A DNA stretch of 64,000 nucleotides from Maratus speciosus (GCA_963932465.1 OZ010799.1:158840761-158904760); one strand, 5' to 3'. Numbered from the stretch's first letter, positions 1-11,560 are shown. The notes: generated by a model not told the origin, from the letters alone. Made by a program: numbers and translations.

Positions 1-1255
1 ATATTAAAAAAATGCTGAACAAAAAAAAAAAACATTAATTTTTACCTCTAAAATGAACCAATATGAATTTAAGAATTCATAATTTCTTCCCAAAAGAATA
101 CATTAATTTGCGTTGTGTTCTTTAACAATAATTTAATGATAACAATAATAATAAAAGTAACCACAACCCAGTAAAGATCCCTCCTGAATGTAAAGTTCAG
201 GGGCCTTGGCATGTAATGTACTCACTTTACCTTATCAAGAATCTCAGAAAATTTACTGATTTATTGAACCATATAATTACTTTTATATATAAACCATCAA
301 TAATAGAAATATTAAAATTATAGTTATTTACTTTTCAAATTTATATCTTTTATTAAAGACACTCTGCCTAAACAATTGTTATTGCCTGAGATAATATTTT
401 TAATCCTAATAATTGTTATTCAGTATTTTCAATACCATGTCAACATTTATATTCTTACCGTTATATATAAATAAATATTAGAGCAAAATACAGATCTTAA
501 CTGGTTAATTTACAAAAATCATTTGAGGTTTTAGTCCTTATAATATTTACTTTTAAATTTTAAATTTTTAGATTCTTAAAAATAATCTTATTATTATTAA
601 TTTTATTGCTATTATATCATATCATTTAAAGATTGTAAAGAAAATTACCCCCTTTTGAATTCTAATTATAAATGATAAAATAAATTATGATTATTCAACA
701 GTTGATTTAAATTAATTAGCTGTAAATTTTATGGTCGATTACAATACTAAATTAGACAGACAAACAATTAAAGAGAAAGGTCTATAATGAAAAGGTGAAA
801 ACTTAGAAATTTTATTTAATTTTATATTAAACAAACACCCAATGGCATTTTAATGAATTTCATTTATCAAAGTATTTAGAATGCATCAAAGTATTCAAAT
901 TAATAAGGTTAATTGTCTGAAGTCAAACCTTTATATAGAAAATATTTACTTAATAACAAAATCATTTAACTGTTTAATAACAAAATCATAATATTATTCA
1001 TTAGTATTATTATTTCAAGTTCTATAATATATATTTTTGTATACACCAGCAATAATTAAGAAACCAGTTTCATTTTTGAGTAACTTTGTGATTTGAAATC
1101 AAAATCTCCTGGGAGCATCTTTAGAAACCGGTGAAATTCTTCAAGAAAATAATTAAAGCATAGGCTTACCATGAAGATGAATTTCTGGGATTCAGAAGAT
1201 AAAGCATAAGTCCTTCGGGCACAAATCAAAATGAATTCAAATCCAAAGTTTTCCA
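1..1255. other. AT-rich DNA, nothing recognised
   Basis: Very AT-rich sequence with short runs of A and T. A 66-codon frame on the minus strand (1056-1256) resembles no family I know and has no supporting context. I see no terminal inverted repeats, tandem repeats or RNA gene here. Confidence 0.5.
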
Positions 1256-2155
1256 CTAAGATCGATGGCTGAACACTCTACAGGAAACCACCGAAAAGGA
1301 ATCAATTGAACCCCATCTGAGAACTTCTTTTGCGTAAACCCCTGGGCCGTGGAGGACGCTCTTTCCTTCTACCACAGGTCTTTCTTCGGTAACCTTTATA
1401 TTTCAACCACACGTCAGCATTTGCAGAATTTTTGCGTAGGTTCAGTATCAGGATACTCCAATCTTAGCAAAGACCCTTGGCCGGTCTAGGATGAGGCTCG
1501 CCGGCAGAAAAATCTACGCTCCCCAAAAAAATATCTAGAGGCATCAGAGTCGATTCAGGACCTTGAGAATCTCTCCGCATTCGCTCACTGCTGGGGCAAG
1601 ACAACCTTGTTTTCACTGCGCCCACAACTATCTAACTGACAATTCATAATACAAGAAGCGCGAGAAAAAATTTTAGGACCACCCTGCACCCCAATAATAA
1701 AAAAAACCAACAACCGCCGTTTCTACGCAACCTGAAAATTGTGCATGCCAGAATTCGCGGGGAATAAAAAAATAATAACAAAACACAGGCCATACCTCCC
1801 TGTAAACTGCTGATTCTCAAAAAACCGTCTGCCCCCCAACTTTAATGTTGCATCTTGCTAACAGAAGTCGATTCATTCACCCCAGTGTCTGCTGGTACAA
1901 CATTTCAAAAACTTGTGTTACAAAAAAAAAAAAAAAAAAGAAGAAAAGAAAACCTCTCCTTTACTCCCGAGATCTGGAAAAATATTTGAGACCACCCTTG
2001 CAGCTACATTGTAAAGGCTTTTATACCCTATGCAACATGAGCAAAAAATGAATCCGTTGCCTTATTTGTGATTGTATAAATGTAATTCATAATGCTAATT
2101 TAATTTAAAATAAACTTAATTTTATTTAATTTTCTTCCTATAAAAAAACCTCCTA
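1256..2155. other. Unassigned patch with higher GC
   Basis: From about 1260 to 1830 the base composition is clearly less AT-rich than the flanks, which in this window often marks a transposon interior or an untranslated exon. No frame longer than about 70 codons is present and no domain was recognised on either strand. An A-run (about 1922-1939) lies just downstream and the sequence returns to AT-rich after 2050. It could be a non-coding exon or a fragment of an unrecognised element. Confidence 0.3.
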
Positions 2156-2159
2156 AATA

Positions 2160-2697
2160 ATACATTCTAATTTTTAATGCTCATAACATTAGTTCTTGAG
2201 ATTGAGTTATTGCGGGAATCACAAAAAAATGCAGCATATTAGCGCCACCTGTTGAGCGATTCACATAAAAATGTATAAAATGTCAATTCATGTCAAGGAC
2301 TAACTGAATATGAAGTTCGATGAATGTCCGTGCATTAGCTATGGAGATTGAGCTATTGTGGAAATCGTGAGTTATGCTGCATTGCAGCGCCACCTTTTGA
2401 GCGATTTACACCAAAAACTAATCAGCATCAATTTATATCAGGGACTAACTGAATATACATTTTAATTAAATTCCGTGCATTAGTTCTTGAGATAGAGTGC
2501 CCATAAAATTTATGTCACATACATACAGATAGACGGACAGACAAGAGTCACAGGATCACGGACAGACATTTTGTAAAAGCATGTTTTTTCGGGATCTCTG
2601 GCCCCTAAAACGTGTAAATCCGCTGAAAACCGGAATTCGAAAATTTTCAGGAATTTAATACTTTCTTCTTGTAACGAGAGAAGAAAGTAAACTAGAT
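2160..2697 (-). repeat. Pearl/Helentron-like repeat, two 145-bp units
   Basis: Reverse-oriented relative of the element at 22207-23487. It carries two tandem units spaced exactly 145 bp (AGCGCCACC at 2241 and 2386), then a degenerate GACAGAC-type stretch at 2525-2565, then a region matching the other copy (GGCCCCTAAAACGTGTAAA). It ends in a hairpin, ACTTTCTTC paired with GAAGAAAGT, followed by AAACTAG. Tandem core plus tetranucleotide tract plus terminal hairpin is the architecture described for pearl elements and Helentron-associated elements (family knowledge). Assignment to that group is inference. Confidence 0.6.
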
Positions 2698-2751
2698 AAT
2701 AGGAATTCTGCTTTTTCAGAATTTAGTGTCGCCCCCGGTATTTCCATTACT

Positions 2752-2978
2752 TAATTTCTTCTGGTGGACTGGTGGCTTCTATTTATTATGAAACCGCCAT
2801 TATAAATGAAGTGTTAGATGAAGATGAAAGAGCAGTCGTAAAAAGTTAGAACTCTGATTTTCTGGTCAGAATGGTAAAAAAAAAATGGCCATAATTTTTT
2901 TTTTCATCTTCACCTAACACTTCATTTATAATGACTGTTTCATAATAATAGAAGCCACCAGTCCATCAGAAGAAAATA
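2752..2978. repeat. Foldback (long inverted repeat)
   Basis: Two arms of about 75 bp are near-perfect reverse complements: the left arm includes GACTGGTGGCTTCTAT and the right arm ATAGAAGCCACCAGTC. They are separated by about 80 bp that include an A/T-rich tract. The transcript or single strand would form a long hairpin. A related copy at 14760-14960 keeps the left arm but lacks the right arm. Confidence 0.75.
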
Positions 2979-2984
2979 ACTCGG

Positions 2985-3520
2985 TTAAGCGGGACTCGGA
3001 TAATCGGGACTCTTCTGCAAAACATATTTCAATTTAAAACACATGCTTTTATTTTATGTAAAATGACGTCATTTGCATTAATATAGATACTGAAAATTAA
3101 ATATAGTTTATAATAGCTCCATGTTTAATCATAAATCTTTCATTCATATTTTTCTCAAAATAGCACGTATTTTAATTAATTTTATTTTCAATTTTTATGA
3201 GCAAATGGCAACAAAAAGATATAATTGCTATTTTTAAACAATTTTTTTCTTTACTTTCTACAGAAATGGAGTACTTGAGTTGCCGAAATGAAACAAATGT
3301 CGCTAAAAACTACAAAAAAAAAAAATAATAATATTTCAAAAACAATTGGAGATGCAGTTTTCAAACAAGTTGCATTAAAAAGTATTTTTTTTCCCAATAT
3401 GACGGTATAAACATTGAAAATGTGCGATGATTAGAAGTTTTTAAAAATGCTGTAGAGTATTTAATCGCACAATGAAACATCGGCTTTTCTTTTACGGCTG
3501 GCATATACAAGGTGACGTTA
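2985..3520 (-). repeat. Dispersed repeat family C, copy 1
   Basis: Matches 18030-18605 over most of its length. Shared landmarks are TGACGTCATTTGCAT (TGACGTCA at 3064-3071), ATAGCACGTATTTTAAT, ATGGCAACAAAAAGATA, the A-run after AAAAACTAC, and the AATGTGCGATG segment. The first 25 bp (2985-3010) contain GGTTAAGCGGGACT and GGATAATCGGGACT, which look like ends of a Tigger-type element and may be separate. No coding capacity. Confidence 0.65.
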
Positions 3521-3689
3521 TTTATGGGAGACAAAATAATCTAGGACAAAAAAATAGCATACCGGGGTCTAAAAAGAACTTGGTGACATTAGTGTCTCGG
3601 CGTCTGGAGGCGACATACCCTCGGAAGGCGTTTTCGACATCATCTTGATGACGAAATATTTTCACCTCAAGAAGTTGTCTCGGTGTTTA

Positions 3690-3968
3690 AAGAGGTGGTA
3701 GTCGATCGTCGAGAGAACAGTTAAGTTCTGTGGATGAGGTAGTGTTTCGTAGTCTAACGAGTGTAGCTTTTGGAGTTCCAATTATATAACGTGGTTGTCG
3801 TTCAACTCGTACGGCACCCGCTTATCGAGTTCATCCTACTTGCCAATTTGCTATAAGTGGCTAACAATACTGGAATTGCCAAAAATGAGTTAATTCACAA
3901 TTTCTAAAGTTGTTTTGCATGTATCAACTTCGACTATTGCCTTCAGTGGAGCATCGTCAAGAACAGAT
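3690..3968 (-). pseudogene. mariner transposase fragment (N-terminal region), copy A
   Basis: Read on the minus strand this encodes broken pieces of the N-terminal DNA-binding region of a mariner-family transposase (Tc1/mariner superfamily, cut-and-paste at TA). Recognisable pieces are LKAIVEVD, TTLEIVN, HL.QIGK and LDKRVPYEL, in the order seen in mariners, where HLKQIGK and LDKWVPHEL are typical. Stops interrupt the frame and the catalytic DDD domain is absent, so it is dead. It duplicates the same protein region as the copy at 4285-4705, about 600 bp away and in the same orientation. Confidence 0.75.
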
Positions 3969-4284
3969 GTACAGAGGGGGATTTTACAATTCGGAAATAT
4001 TTCTATATTTCTATCGTAAGAACATTACATTTGTACATTTCCTAATTCCACAAAATATCTAGAAATATATTTAAACTAAAAGATTTGAGTGGGGTTATAA
4101 ATATTGAAAAAATCCCTATAAATTCAATTTAATTAATCCTTCTAACATCCTACTAAAATTTATTAAATGATTATGTAAATCTTCTAAAGTCGTTCAAAAT
4201 ATTAACGAAAAATACTTTAAAAGATAAAATTTTCACGAATTCATAATTCAGTACATAAAAGGTTAAAGAAGTGATAGTCGGTTG

Positions 4285-4705
4285 ATGAGAGCTGCGGTAA
4301 GTACGGCGGTTTAGGCAGTGTTTCATACACCAACGCGTGCACCTTTTGGAGGATCAGTTGTGCGACGTGGTTGTTGTTCAACTCGTGCGGCACCCACTTA
4401 TCGAGTCCATCCTACTTGCCAATTTGCTTTAAGTGGCTATCGATACTGCAATTGTCAAGAATGAGTTCATTCGCAATTTCTAAAGTTGTTTAGGAAGGCT
4501 CAACTATGACTATTGCCTTCAGTTGAACACCGTCAACAACAGATGGGCAACTGAAACCATCTGTGTCTAGAATATCGAAATCTCCTCGATGAAATTTTTT
4601 AAACCAACGCTGAACTGTGCTTACGTTCATGCTTCCATCCCCCTAAACTATATTAATGTTTCGTGCTCCACTAATGGTTTGTGCTGCACTGCGGCCGAGT
4701 TTAAA
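4285..4705 (-). pseudogene. mariner transposase fragment (N-terminal region), copy B
   Basis: Minus-strand reading gives GRSAAQTISGARNINIV, a stop, then MNVSTVQRWFKKFHRGDFDI, then SVVDGVQLKAIVIVE, TTLEIANELI, HLKQIGK, LDKWVPHEL. This is the helix-turn-helix DNA-binding half of a mariner transposase; the RWFKKF and KWVPHEL blocks are diagnostic. The DDD catalytic half is missing. At least two in-frame stops make it a pseudogene. Beyond 4700 the sequence changes to TTAA-element material (CTCGCTGCGTAATTG), suggesting a later insertion cut the 5' end. Confidence 0.85.
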
Positions 4706-5514
4706 CATCTCGCTGCGTAATTGTTTTCATCAAAGGGAGATTCTCAAAAGGTGGGATCATTAAACGTTAAATATATGTAATTTTTAAAATTTTCAAATTT
4801 AAGGCCAATTTTTTTTAATAGTATAGTAATTTGTCTATAAATATAATATATAAATATTTTTAATAAAATGTCTACAAAATTATACACAAACATTAAAAGA
4901 CAGCAACTATTCTGGAAAATTAATTATTAAAGCATTTAATTAGCAGTTTTGTACGTTACAAATTTTGGACATTTTTTCGCACGTACGTTACAGATTTTGG
5001 ACGTTGCTCTTAGTATTTAAAAATTTTTTAAGACTAAGAATGTAGTAAATGTGTCCTATAATTGTATGTATATATATATATATATGTATAATTAACTTTT
5101 TGTTATCCAGTAATAATAATAATAATAAAATCAAATGCTTTGTTACGTACGTTATTTTCGGACATAACGAAATACAGAAAAATTCGTTATAGAAAAGTCC
5201 TTCTGTCTTCAAAAAAGCAATAAATCAGCATGCCATCTCTTAACGAAATTATCAAAAAATCATCCGTTTCCTTTATGCATTCGTTGTTTACCATTAGAAT
5301 CATCTAGAAAAAAGTTAAAACTCTTTTTCTTGGTGGTACATTGGAGCAGTTAACGGTATGAATGTCCGAAATTGGCCTCTTTAGCATAAAATAATAAAAT
5401 TTTAAGATATTTATTCAAAGCTTTTACAATAAATTATGTCATTTTCTGTCTCTGAATAGAATTAAAAACGCAGTGTAAAAAAAAAAAAAAAGTCAATGAT
5501 AATTAAAGTTATGT
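4706..5514. other. Fragment of TTAA element family R1, then AT-rich DNA
   Basis: About 4697-4765 matches the end of family R1 (CTCGCTGCGTAATTG, compare 57636 and 31229). The rest is AT-rich and contains a (TA)n microsatellite at about 5067-5090 and a TAA-rich tract at 5108-5129. Short frames here resemble no known protein. Confidence 0.5.
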
Positions 5515-5522
5515 TTGAAAGG

Positions 5523-5787
5523 CTTAAAGTTATGACATGTGCCCAGTGCCCACCTTTTGAGAATCGCCCCAAAATAGCTTCAAAAATTGTGTATTTAAGA
5601 ATATCTGTTCTTTTGTCACCGGTTTTTCAAAACAAAAATGTTTGCCTAATTTAATCGGGGAAATGTTCCGATTAAATAAGGCAAAATTTACAATAAAAAA
5701 ATAACTCGTTGGCATAATCAAGGAGAGTTAATTAGGCGGAACCATGCATCCCTGAGAAGGTCTCTGATTCCGCAGCGAGAGGGTTAA
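5523..5787. mobile_element. TTAA miniature element, family R1, copy 1
   Basis: Similar to 57631-57951 over the shared core (TTTTGTCACCGGTTTTTCAA, then a palindromic centre, then AATAACT.GTTGG). The right end is intact, GCAGCGAGAGGG followed by TTAA at 5784-5787. The left end has decayed. Non-coding. TTAA flanks and CCCT-type ends point to mobilisation by piggyBac-like transposases (inference). Confidence 0.7.
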
Positions 5788-5942
5788 ACTCGTAGAGATA
5801 ATTTTGAGAAAATGTTGTTTTGACATCTCAGATCCTGAAGCCAATTAATAGCCTAAAAAAATGAAACGTTTAGCAAAGGAATTATTTAAAAAAAGTTTTT
5901 CAGTGATATATAATATATACCACAAGTATTAACTTCTGTATG

Positions 5943-6150
5943 TAACCCTCTGTCTACCAGAAGGGTCCAATGGACCCGACATGCATATTCAAAATATCTA
6001 TTCAAACCAGAAAATTTCTTCAAAACAAACTAAATGTATAAATCAGACAATAATAAGTTAAATAAACAAATTAAATAGTTTTAAGTAAAAATTCTGGTGT
6101 AGAATGTTTTTATAAAACTTGAGTAAAATTTCCAGTAGTTCTAGGGTTAA
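5943..6150. mobile_element. TTAA miniature element, family R2, copy 1
   Basis: About 208 bp, almost identical to 38830-39038. It begins TAACCCTCTGTCTACCAG and contains a small palindrome GGGTCCAATGGACCC. It ends GTAGTTCTAGGG followed by TTAA. Its interior carries an inverted pair, ACCAGAAAATTT and AAATTCTGGT. The left TTAA has mutated to GTAA. The high identity between the two copies suggests recent spread. Confidence 0.8.
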
Positions 6151-6154
6151 AATG

Positions 6155-6575
6155 CTTATAAAATAAGCAATATTATAAAATAGGCAATCAATCAAGCAAT
6201 ATTTTTGAACCAACCAAGAAGAAAGAGCATGAAATGAATTTATTTAAAAACATATAATTTTAGCTCTATTTCTTTTTTAAGATAGTGCATTAGGAAAGTA
6301 AAGATGAAACATTATTTAACCCTTTCCGGCACAGACAAATTTTGTTTTAAAATGATGAAAGGATCGACTGACAGTGGAATTTACAAACGACTTTTTCAGA
6401 AGTTAAAAATTCGTTACTTTAAAATTTCATTGTAAAAGCAAAATTTTATTAAAATATTCTTGGTGTAGTTTGCAAGTTTGGAGTTAAAATTAGGTATCCC
6501 GATGTGGGACCATTGTGTCAGAAAGGTTAAACAATTTTTTAAGGATTTCTGAACTGATTTATCAACTTATAATCG
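6155..6575. other. AT-rich DNA with possible decayed TTAA elements
   Basis: Contains TTAACCCTTTCCGGCACAGA at about 6318 and AGAAAGGTTAAAC at about 6524, which could be the two ends of a 210-bp TTAA element. The interior GGTGTAGTTTGCAAG resembles the core seen in other copies. I did not find a second copy to confirm it. Confidence 0.4.
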
Positions 6576-6584
6576 TAAAATTAT

Positions 6585-7112
6585 TAATATTAGCCCTTAA
6601 ATGCGCGATTTTTTATTTTGTTTCGAAAAAATTATATGTGATTCTCTAAAAGGTTTATTACACAGGAAAAATAATGAAAAAAAATCAGATATACATTTTT
6701 CATATAATACGTCAATCTTTTCTTCTGTTGCACATCTGTAATACAAGTAAAAACTATTGTCGTGTGGCTGTTTTACGCTAAAATATTGTAAATTAGTAAA
6801 TATTTTAATAAGTATGCCTCCAAATACCTTATTTTATATAATTATTTATTTTATAAAACTTTACCTTTAATCCTTTAATTCCCATGATAGAATACGTTCT
6901 AGAAATTACGTAGTTCGGGGATTCTGACTTTACACCAGAAAATTTGAAGGGTTAATTTCGCTTTATTTCAAAACGGAATGTCCGTTATTAATTAAAGCAA
7001 ATATTGCTATTTTAATTTCCTGGTGTGAATCAGGTATATACGAATAAAAAATTCTCTTAAATTCAAAACACTGTTGTTTGCATACATGGAAAGCTGCGCA
7101 CTAAAGGTTTCG
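6585..7112. mobile_element. TTAA miniature element, family R3, copy 1 (interrupted)
   Basis: Left half matches 8893 onward (TGCGCGATTTTTTATTTTG) and right half ends AAGCTGCGCACTAAAGG, as the second copy does at 9243-9259. Between about 6870 and 7040 it holds extra sequence absent from copy 2, starting TTAATCCTTTAATTCCC and ending TCCTGGTGTGAATCAGG, which looks like another miniature element of the same general type. Non-coding. Confidence 0.7.
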
Positions 7113-7118
7113 TACTGC

Positions 7119-7354
7119 TTAACACGTTCACGCCGGCGCGATGAGTAACACTCGACTGTCTCAGAGCTGCCAAGTCTCCGGCTTTGTGGCTACCAGTATT
7201 TTAATACAGAAAATCTTGTTTTATTTAATTAGAACAATCGGGCGATTTAAAGGAACAACATTTTCTCTAAAATACAGTGGTGTGTAAAAAGCTGGAGCCT
7301 TGACAACTCTGAGACAGTCGAGTGTGACCCACCGGGCCGGCGTGAATGTGTTAA
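7119..7354. mobile_element. TTAA miniature element, family R4
   Basis: Intact 236-bp element bounded by TTAA at 7119-7122 and 7351-7354. Terminal inverted repeats are long: CACGTTCACGCCGGC against GCCGGCGTGAATGTG, then ACACTCGACTGTCTCAGAG against CTCTGAGACAGTCGAGTGT. The core runs from ACCAGTATTTTAATA to AACAACATTTTCTCTAAAAT and GTGGTGTG, and closely matches the core of the differently ended element at 38530-38676. Target and ends fit piggyBac-type mobilisation; the element has no gene. Confidence 0.9.
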
Positions 7355-7359
7355 ATGGT

Positions 7360-8892
7360 AAGTTTTCCTGCCAACCGGTGTTAATGAGTTAAGCCTTAAA
7401 TGTATGACTTTTTCTTTAAGCATTGTGCTTTTTATACCTATATTATTATCATACATATATCATATACGTATATCATATATTAAGTATTTGATTTTTGACT
7501 TTATTTAGTAGCATATTTATGTAATTTTTTCATAATTAATATTTCTATATAAATATAGTGGTTGCGAAGAATTTAATTTATTCATTACAAGTTAAATAAA
7601 AAGTGATACAGATTTGCATCACTATGTATTTCAAGGTTAAAGTGAAAAAAATCCGTAAACTTTGGCAGATATGCTGAGGTAAGATAATCTTACATAGAAA
7701 ATTGCATGGCAGGTATAATACAATTTCCTATAATGTGAGAAAAACGCTGTAATATCCCGTAAAATAATGCAATTAGCATCGATGTGTAGTTTTTTTAACT
7801 GCTTTTGAACTATAGGGTAAAATAACAATTTGTTTTTGATGACAGCAAAATATTATCTTGTGCTGTCGATTTTGCAATTTCGTACTTAGAAAAATTTCGT
7901 GGAATAAATGTTTTTCCTTTATTTGTTTTGTTTTTCAAAAAAATTACGCGCATTTTGTTATATAATTAAATACAAACAATGATTACAGTCTCATTATATT
8001 TGTAATGAAACACTGACTTTAAATTTTCACTGTAGTAATTAGTATTGGCAGTGGGCTACTTTTTTTTTAAATTCAGAATTCTTGATTGGCACCAATTTTT
8101 TGAAATGGTAAAATTCACCTTATTTAATGACAGATTAATTAAGGCGAAATAATGGAAATTTTACTATTTAATTTTGTATCTGCCTTATAAATACATTATT
8201 TACAGTATTACCTGCATCTAGTTTCTCACACTGATGAAAAAATAAATTCGTCAATAACTATATGAAATATTTTACTGTAAAATCAAATTTAAAAATATAT
8301 AAAAAAGCTAATCGCTATTAAATGTTATCTATCTTTACACTGCAGATTCTATTATATGTTTCAGAATATCTTTACATATATGTATTCATTTATCGTTCAA
8401 GTTGACAACAAAGGCACAGATTTCAAGAACATATACTCCAGAGATTGTCTAAACTTGTATGCCATAATGAGGAGATAAAAGCCGGGTAATGAATAGAGAT
8501 CATATCTATTGATTTTCAGTTTTATCAAAGTGTACTATTCCACAAATTATTCATGCTAATATTAATGTTAAAGACTAATTAATACTACGCGTGTGTAAGA
8601 TAATCTGGCTTTAGAAATTATTTCATTGTATCTGAAATATAATGAAACTACTTCGAATGGGAGTAAAACGGTGCAATTTTCTGTAAACTATTTAAATTCA
8701 CACTTTCGGTAACTTTTTATGAATTTATATATTTAATTAGATGCGAAATTCTATAATTTAATTTTGGAAAGCATATAAATATTACATATTCCAAAATTTT
8801 TTTCAAAATGGGAAAATATAAATAAAATACATGATATATATTTTTTAAATGATATTGTTCATCATGCATAATTGTGTGAACTATATGGTTTA
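7360..8892. other. AT-rich DNA with one element fragment
   Basis: Mostly AT-rich intergenic-looking sequence with a short (CATATA)-like tract near 7452-7480. About 8068-8165 matches the middle of TTAA family R6 (TTGGCACCAATTTTTTGAAA, TTCACCTTATTTAATGACAG) but lacks recognisable ends. No protein family recognised on either strand. Confidence 0.5.
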
Positions 8893-9264
8893 TTAACCCT
8901 TAACTGCATGATTTTTTATTTTGTTTCGAAAAAATTGTATATGATTCTCAGAAAGGTTTATTAAACAGGAAAAATAATGAAAAAAATCTGAGATACATTT
9001 TTCGTATAATACGTCAACCTTTTCTTATTTTGCACATCTGCAATACAAGTAAAAACTAAAATATAGCAGAGTAGTAAATATTTTAATAAGTATGAATCTA
9101 AATACCTTATTTTATATGATTTTTTATTTTGTAAAACATAACCCTTAAGGCTGTTCCCAACTGCCCTGCTCTACAAGTGCAAAACGTATATACGCATAAA
9201 AGCATCTATTAAATTCAAAACACTGTTGTTTGCATATATGCAAAGCTGCGCACTAAAGGATTAA
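8893..9264. mobile_element. TTAA miniature element, family R3, copy 2
   Basis: Bounded by TTAA at 8893-8896 and 9261-9264, 372 bp. The left end is CCCTTAACTGCATGATTTTT and the right end AAGCTGCGCACTAAAGGA. The interior matches copy 1 (AAAGGTTTATTA.ACAGGAA, ATACGTCAA.CTTTTCTT). A stretch at 9140-9180 differs from copy 1, where another element has inserted. Non-coding. Confidence 0.8.
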
Positions 9265-9796
9265 ACTATAAATTGACAAAATGGAACTTTTTATTAAATA
9301 TTACACGTCTTTTTATTTAAAATATATTTACTACTTTTTAGTGTTTAAAGTATTTCACTGCTGAGGTTTCACAACCATTTGGCCTATTATGGGGAGATAT
9401 ATAGGCGCTATAGGCGCATCATTGAATCCATTGTTGTTTCAACTTTTATACAATTGTATGCTATAATATAAAGATCGTTTTTCTTTGAAACCTGTATACG
9501 GCAAATGTAGTATCTATGAGTCGTGAAAATATAGGGATCGGATCCAATATTCAAAGACAAATAATGGTTTATCAACGAGGTGAAGGCGGTCGTGACCAGC
9601 AGGTCAGAATACAAACAAACACGATATCGAACAGCAAGCAGGCTGAGTACTCAAAAATTACTTTATATAAGATTGAGTCATTACATTATCGCCAATAAAT
9701 TCGCCAACAAGTTACAATTTGGCGAGTTACGTTTTTCTGAGTGAGAGATTTGTGTAGGATACATTGGTGGGTCTATCGCCTCAGCCTTGAATTGAT
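9265..9796. other. Unassigned, AT-rich
   Basis: No recognised gene. Two opposite frames (9408-9614 minus, 9516-9698 plus) overlap and have no family resemblance. A segment at 9700-9735 with repeated TTGGCG/CGCCAA motifs echoes motifs at 24655-24735 and 53340-53560. Confidence 0.4.
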
Positions 9797-10184
9797 TTAA
9801 CACATGCGGGACCATGTGTCAGGATTCGTACGGGTCCGTTATTTTCAAGGCTAAATATCAGTATTTTTTATAGAAAAATAAATCTAGCTTAAACGCACGA
9901 AATTTCATTTTATTTAAGGCGAAATTTTCTGTAAGAAAATAGTGGTGCCGCAGAATTCCTTAACCTGAAAATTCAAGGACACGCACGAACTCTGATGTGT
10001 GCATATACCCACCTTCAAAAAGAGCACACAAAATTTGTTTCAGGTACCAGTAAGAAAGAAAAGTGATATTTAGTTTCTTTAACTATAGTATTTTCTCGAC
10101 TGTTTATGAAAAGGTAACTTTAAAAGAAAAGTGGTGCCAACCGAATAAAATTTGTGTAAATGTCGCCGGCCCCAAAGGGGTTAA
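9797..10184. mobile_element. TTAA miniature element, family R5, copy 1 (host of a nested element)
   Basis: Left end TTAACACATGCGGGACC, right end GGCCCCAAAGGGGTTAA. The second half matches 33252-33452 (GTACCAGTAA, AGTGGTGCCAACCGAATAAA, AAGGGGTTAA). The first part is split by a 175-bp hAT-like element at 9820-9994. The sequence across the split reads straight through in the other copy. Confidence 0.8.
9820..9994. mobile_element. hAT-like miniature element, copy 1 (nested)
   Basis: Ends CAGGATTCGTACGGGTCC and GGACACGCACGAACTCTG are inverted repeats. ATGTGT is duplicated on both sides (9814-9819 and 9995-10000). The copy of the host element at 33252 lacks this insert, which confirms insertion. 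CAG...CTG termini with TTCGTACGGG are typical of hAT non-autonomous elements; the duplication is shorter than the usual 8 bp, perhaps through mutation. Confidence 0.85.
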
Positions 10185-11560
10185 AGAAATCTGTTGGAAT
10201 TTTGAACGTTACGTCTTGATGGGGCTCAAGAAAGGTGCTCGCATGTGCCGACAACTGTATATTTCTCATTAGGTCAACCAAATTACATGAGAACGAAAAG
10301 GGTGTGCGTGTTAAGTTCGTTGCAGTTTAACAAAAAAAAAAAAAAAAAAAAAAAGTGTAACCAAGTAAATTTCACATCTGGAAAAAATCGTTAAGCGTGT
10401 TCCAATATGTGCATGACCATATAAGGGGTGGAGGATGGGATTAATTTTGGCGGTTGCCGAAAGAAAGTAATTTAAGTTCTAGGAGCGAATGGGGATGGTA
10501 TATTTATTGCAAGGCAAAAGCGAGGGAATGTGTTTAAATAAATGTGGCTATATTATAAGTCTATTACCTGATTTTGAAGAAAATTACAGGTTAAATTATA
10601 TGAAAAGGAGACATTTTAGAATGCAAAGTAAAAGGAAAGCGGAAATTTTATTAATATATGATTTTGATATCATATATTCGTTACAGAGAATATTTGGAGA
10701 TTTATCACTAGTGACATGCTAATGAAAACAAATGCCTTAAAACTAATATATTAATTTATAATTTAGATTTTAAAATATTAAAATGTTGTATTGTCATAGA
10801 AAACACAGCTGTGAACTTAATTTTTTCTAACTCTAGCATATCACGAAGCAAGTTAAAAATCGATTACAAAATTCGATTATTGGATGATTTGAATGATTCA
10901 TTGGAAACATCATTTATTTTTCTTAGACTGATTTAAAAAAAAAAATTATTAAATTTTCACATTTTGAAAACCGTTCATCGTATTCAAGGTAACTGTATTT
11001 TTCAGCCATCGTATGAAATTTGCTTTTTCTTTTTTTAAAAAAAAATATAAAAATTGTATTTCAAATATGTGTAATTTTACATAAACTTTCAAAATTAGAT
11101 TTTTTTTTTCATTCAACAGTTCAACAAAAAATATACGCAAATTACTCGTGAACTTTGCAGAAAGAAGTAAACGAGATATTCTGTTACTTTAGGAAAGCAT
11201 TTTTCAAACTTTTTTATATTATTTTATTGGAAAAGCAAATTAGATAAGTTTCTGTATCAAAGCACTACTGAAACATTACGGAAATGTGTCACATTTTGGG
11301 AAAACAATTCCCTAGCTCAAAAAACTAAGATACATTGTGTTTGTTTTACTGGATTGCAGTAGCATTGGATAAGTACTTCGGATGGAGTGCATATTTTCAC
11401 AATCATTTGACTTTTCAGGAATAAAAATATAGTAAAATTAAACTTACTAAAATGACATTTTAAACTTATAGACGAATGTCTTAATGATTTAAAATAAGAA
11501 AATATGGTCAGCAGCGAAATTCACGTAGTATTCAAGTGTAATAATCAAATGTAAAGTGTA
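10185..11560. other. Unassigned, AT-rich with a long A-run
   Basis: Contains an uninterrupted run of 23 A (10332-10354) without an identifiable upstream retroposon body. The 77-codon frame at 10489-10722 resembles no family I know. Nothing else recognised. Confidence 0.45.

Noticed and set aside
10332..10354. A-run as a poly(A) tail of a retrogene
   Set aside because: No recognisable gene or retroposon body and no target duplication upstream.
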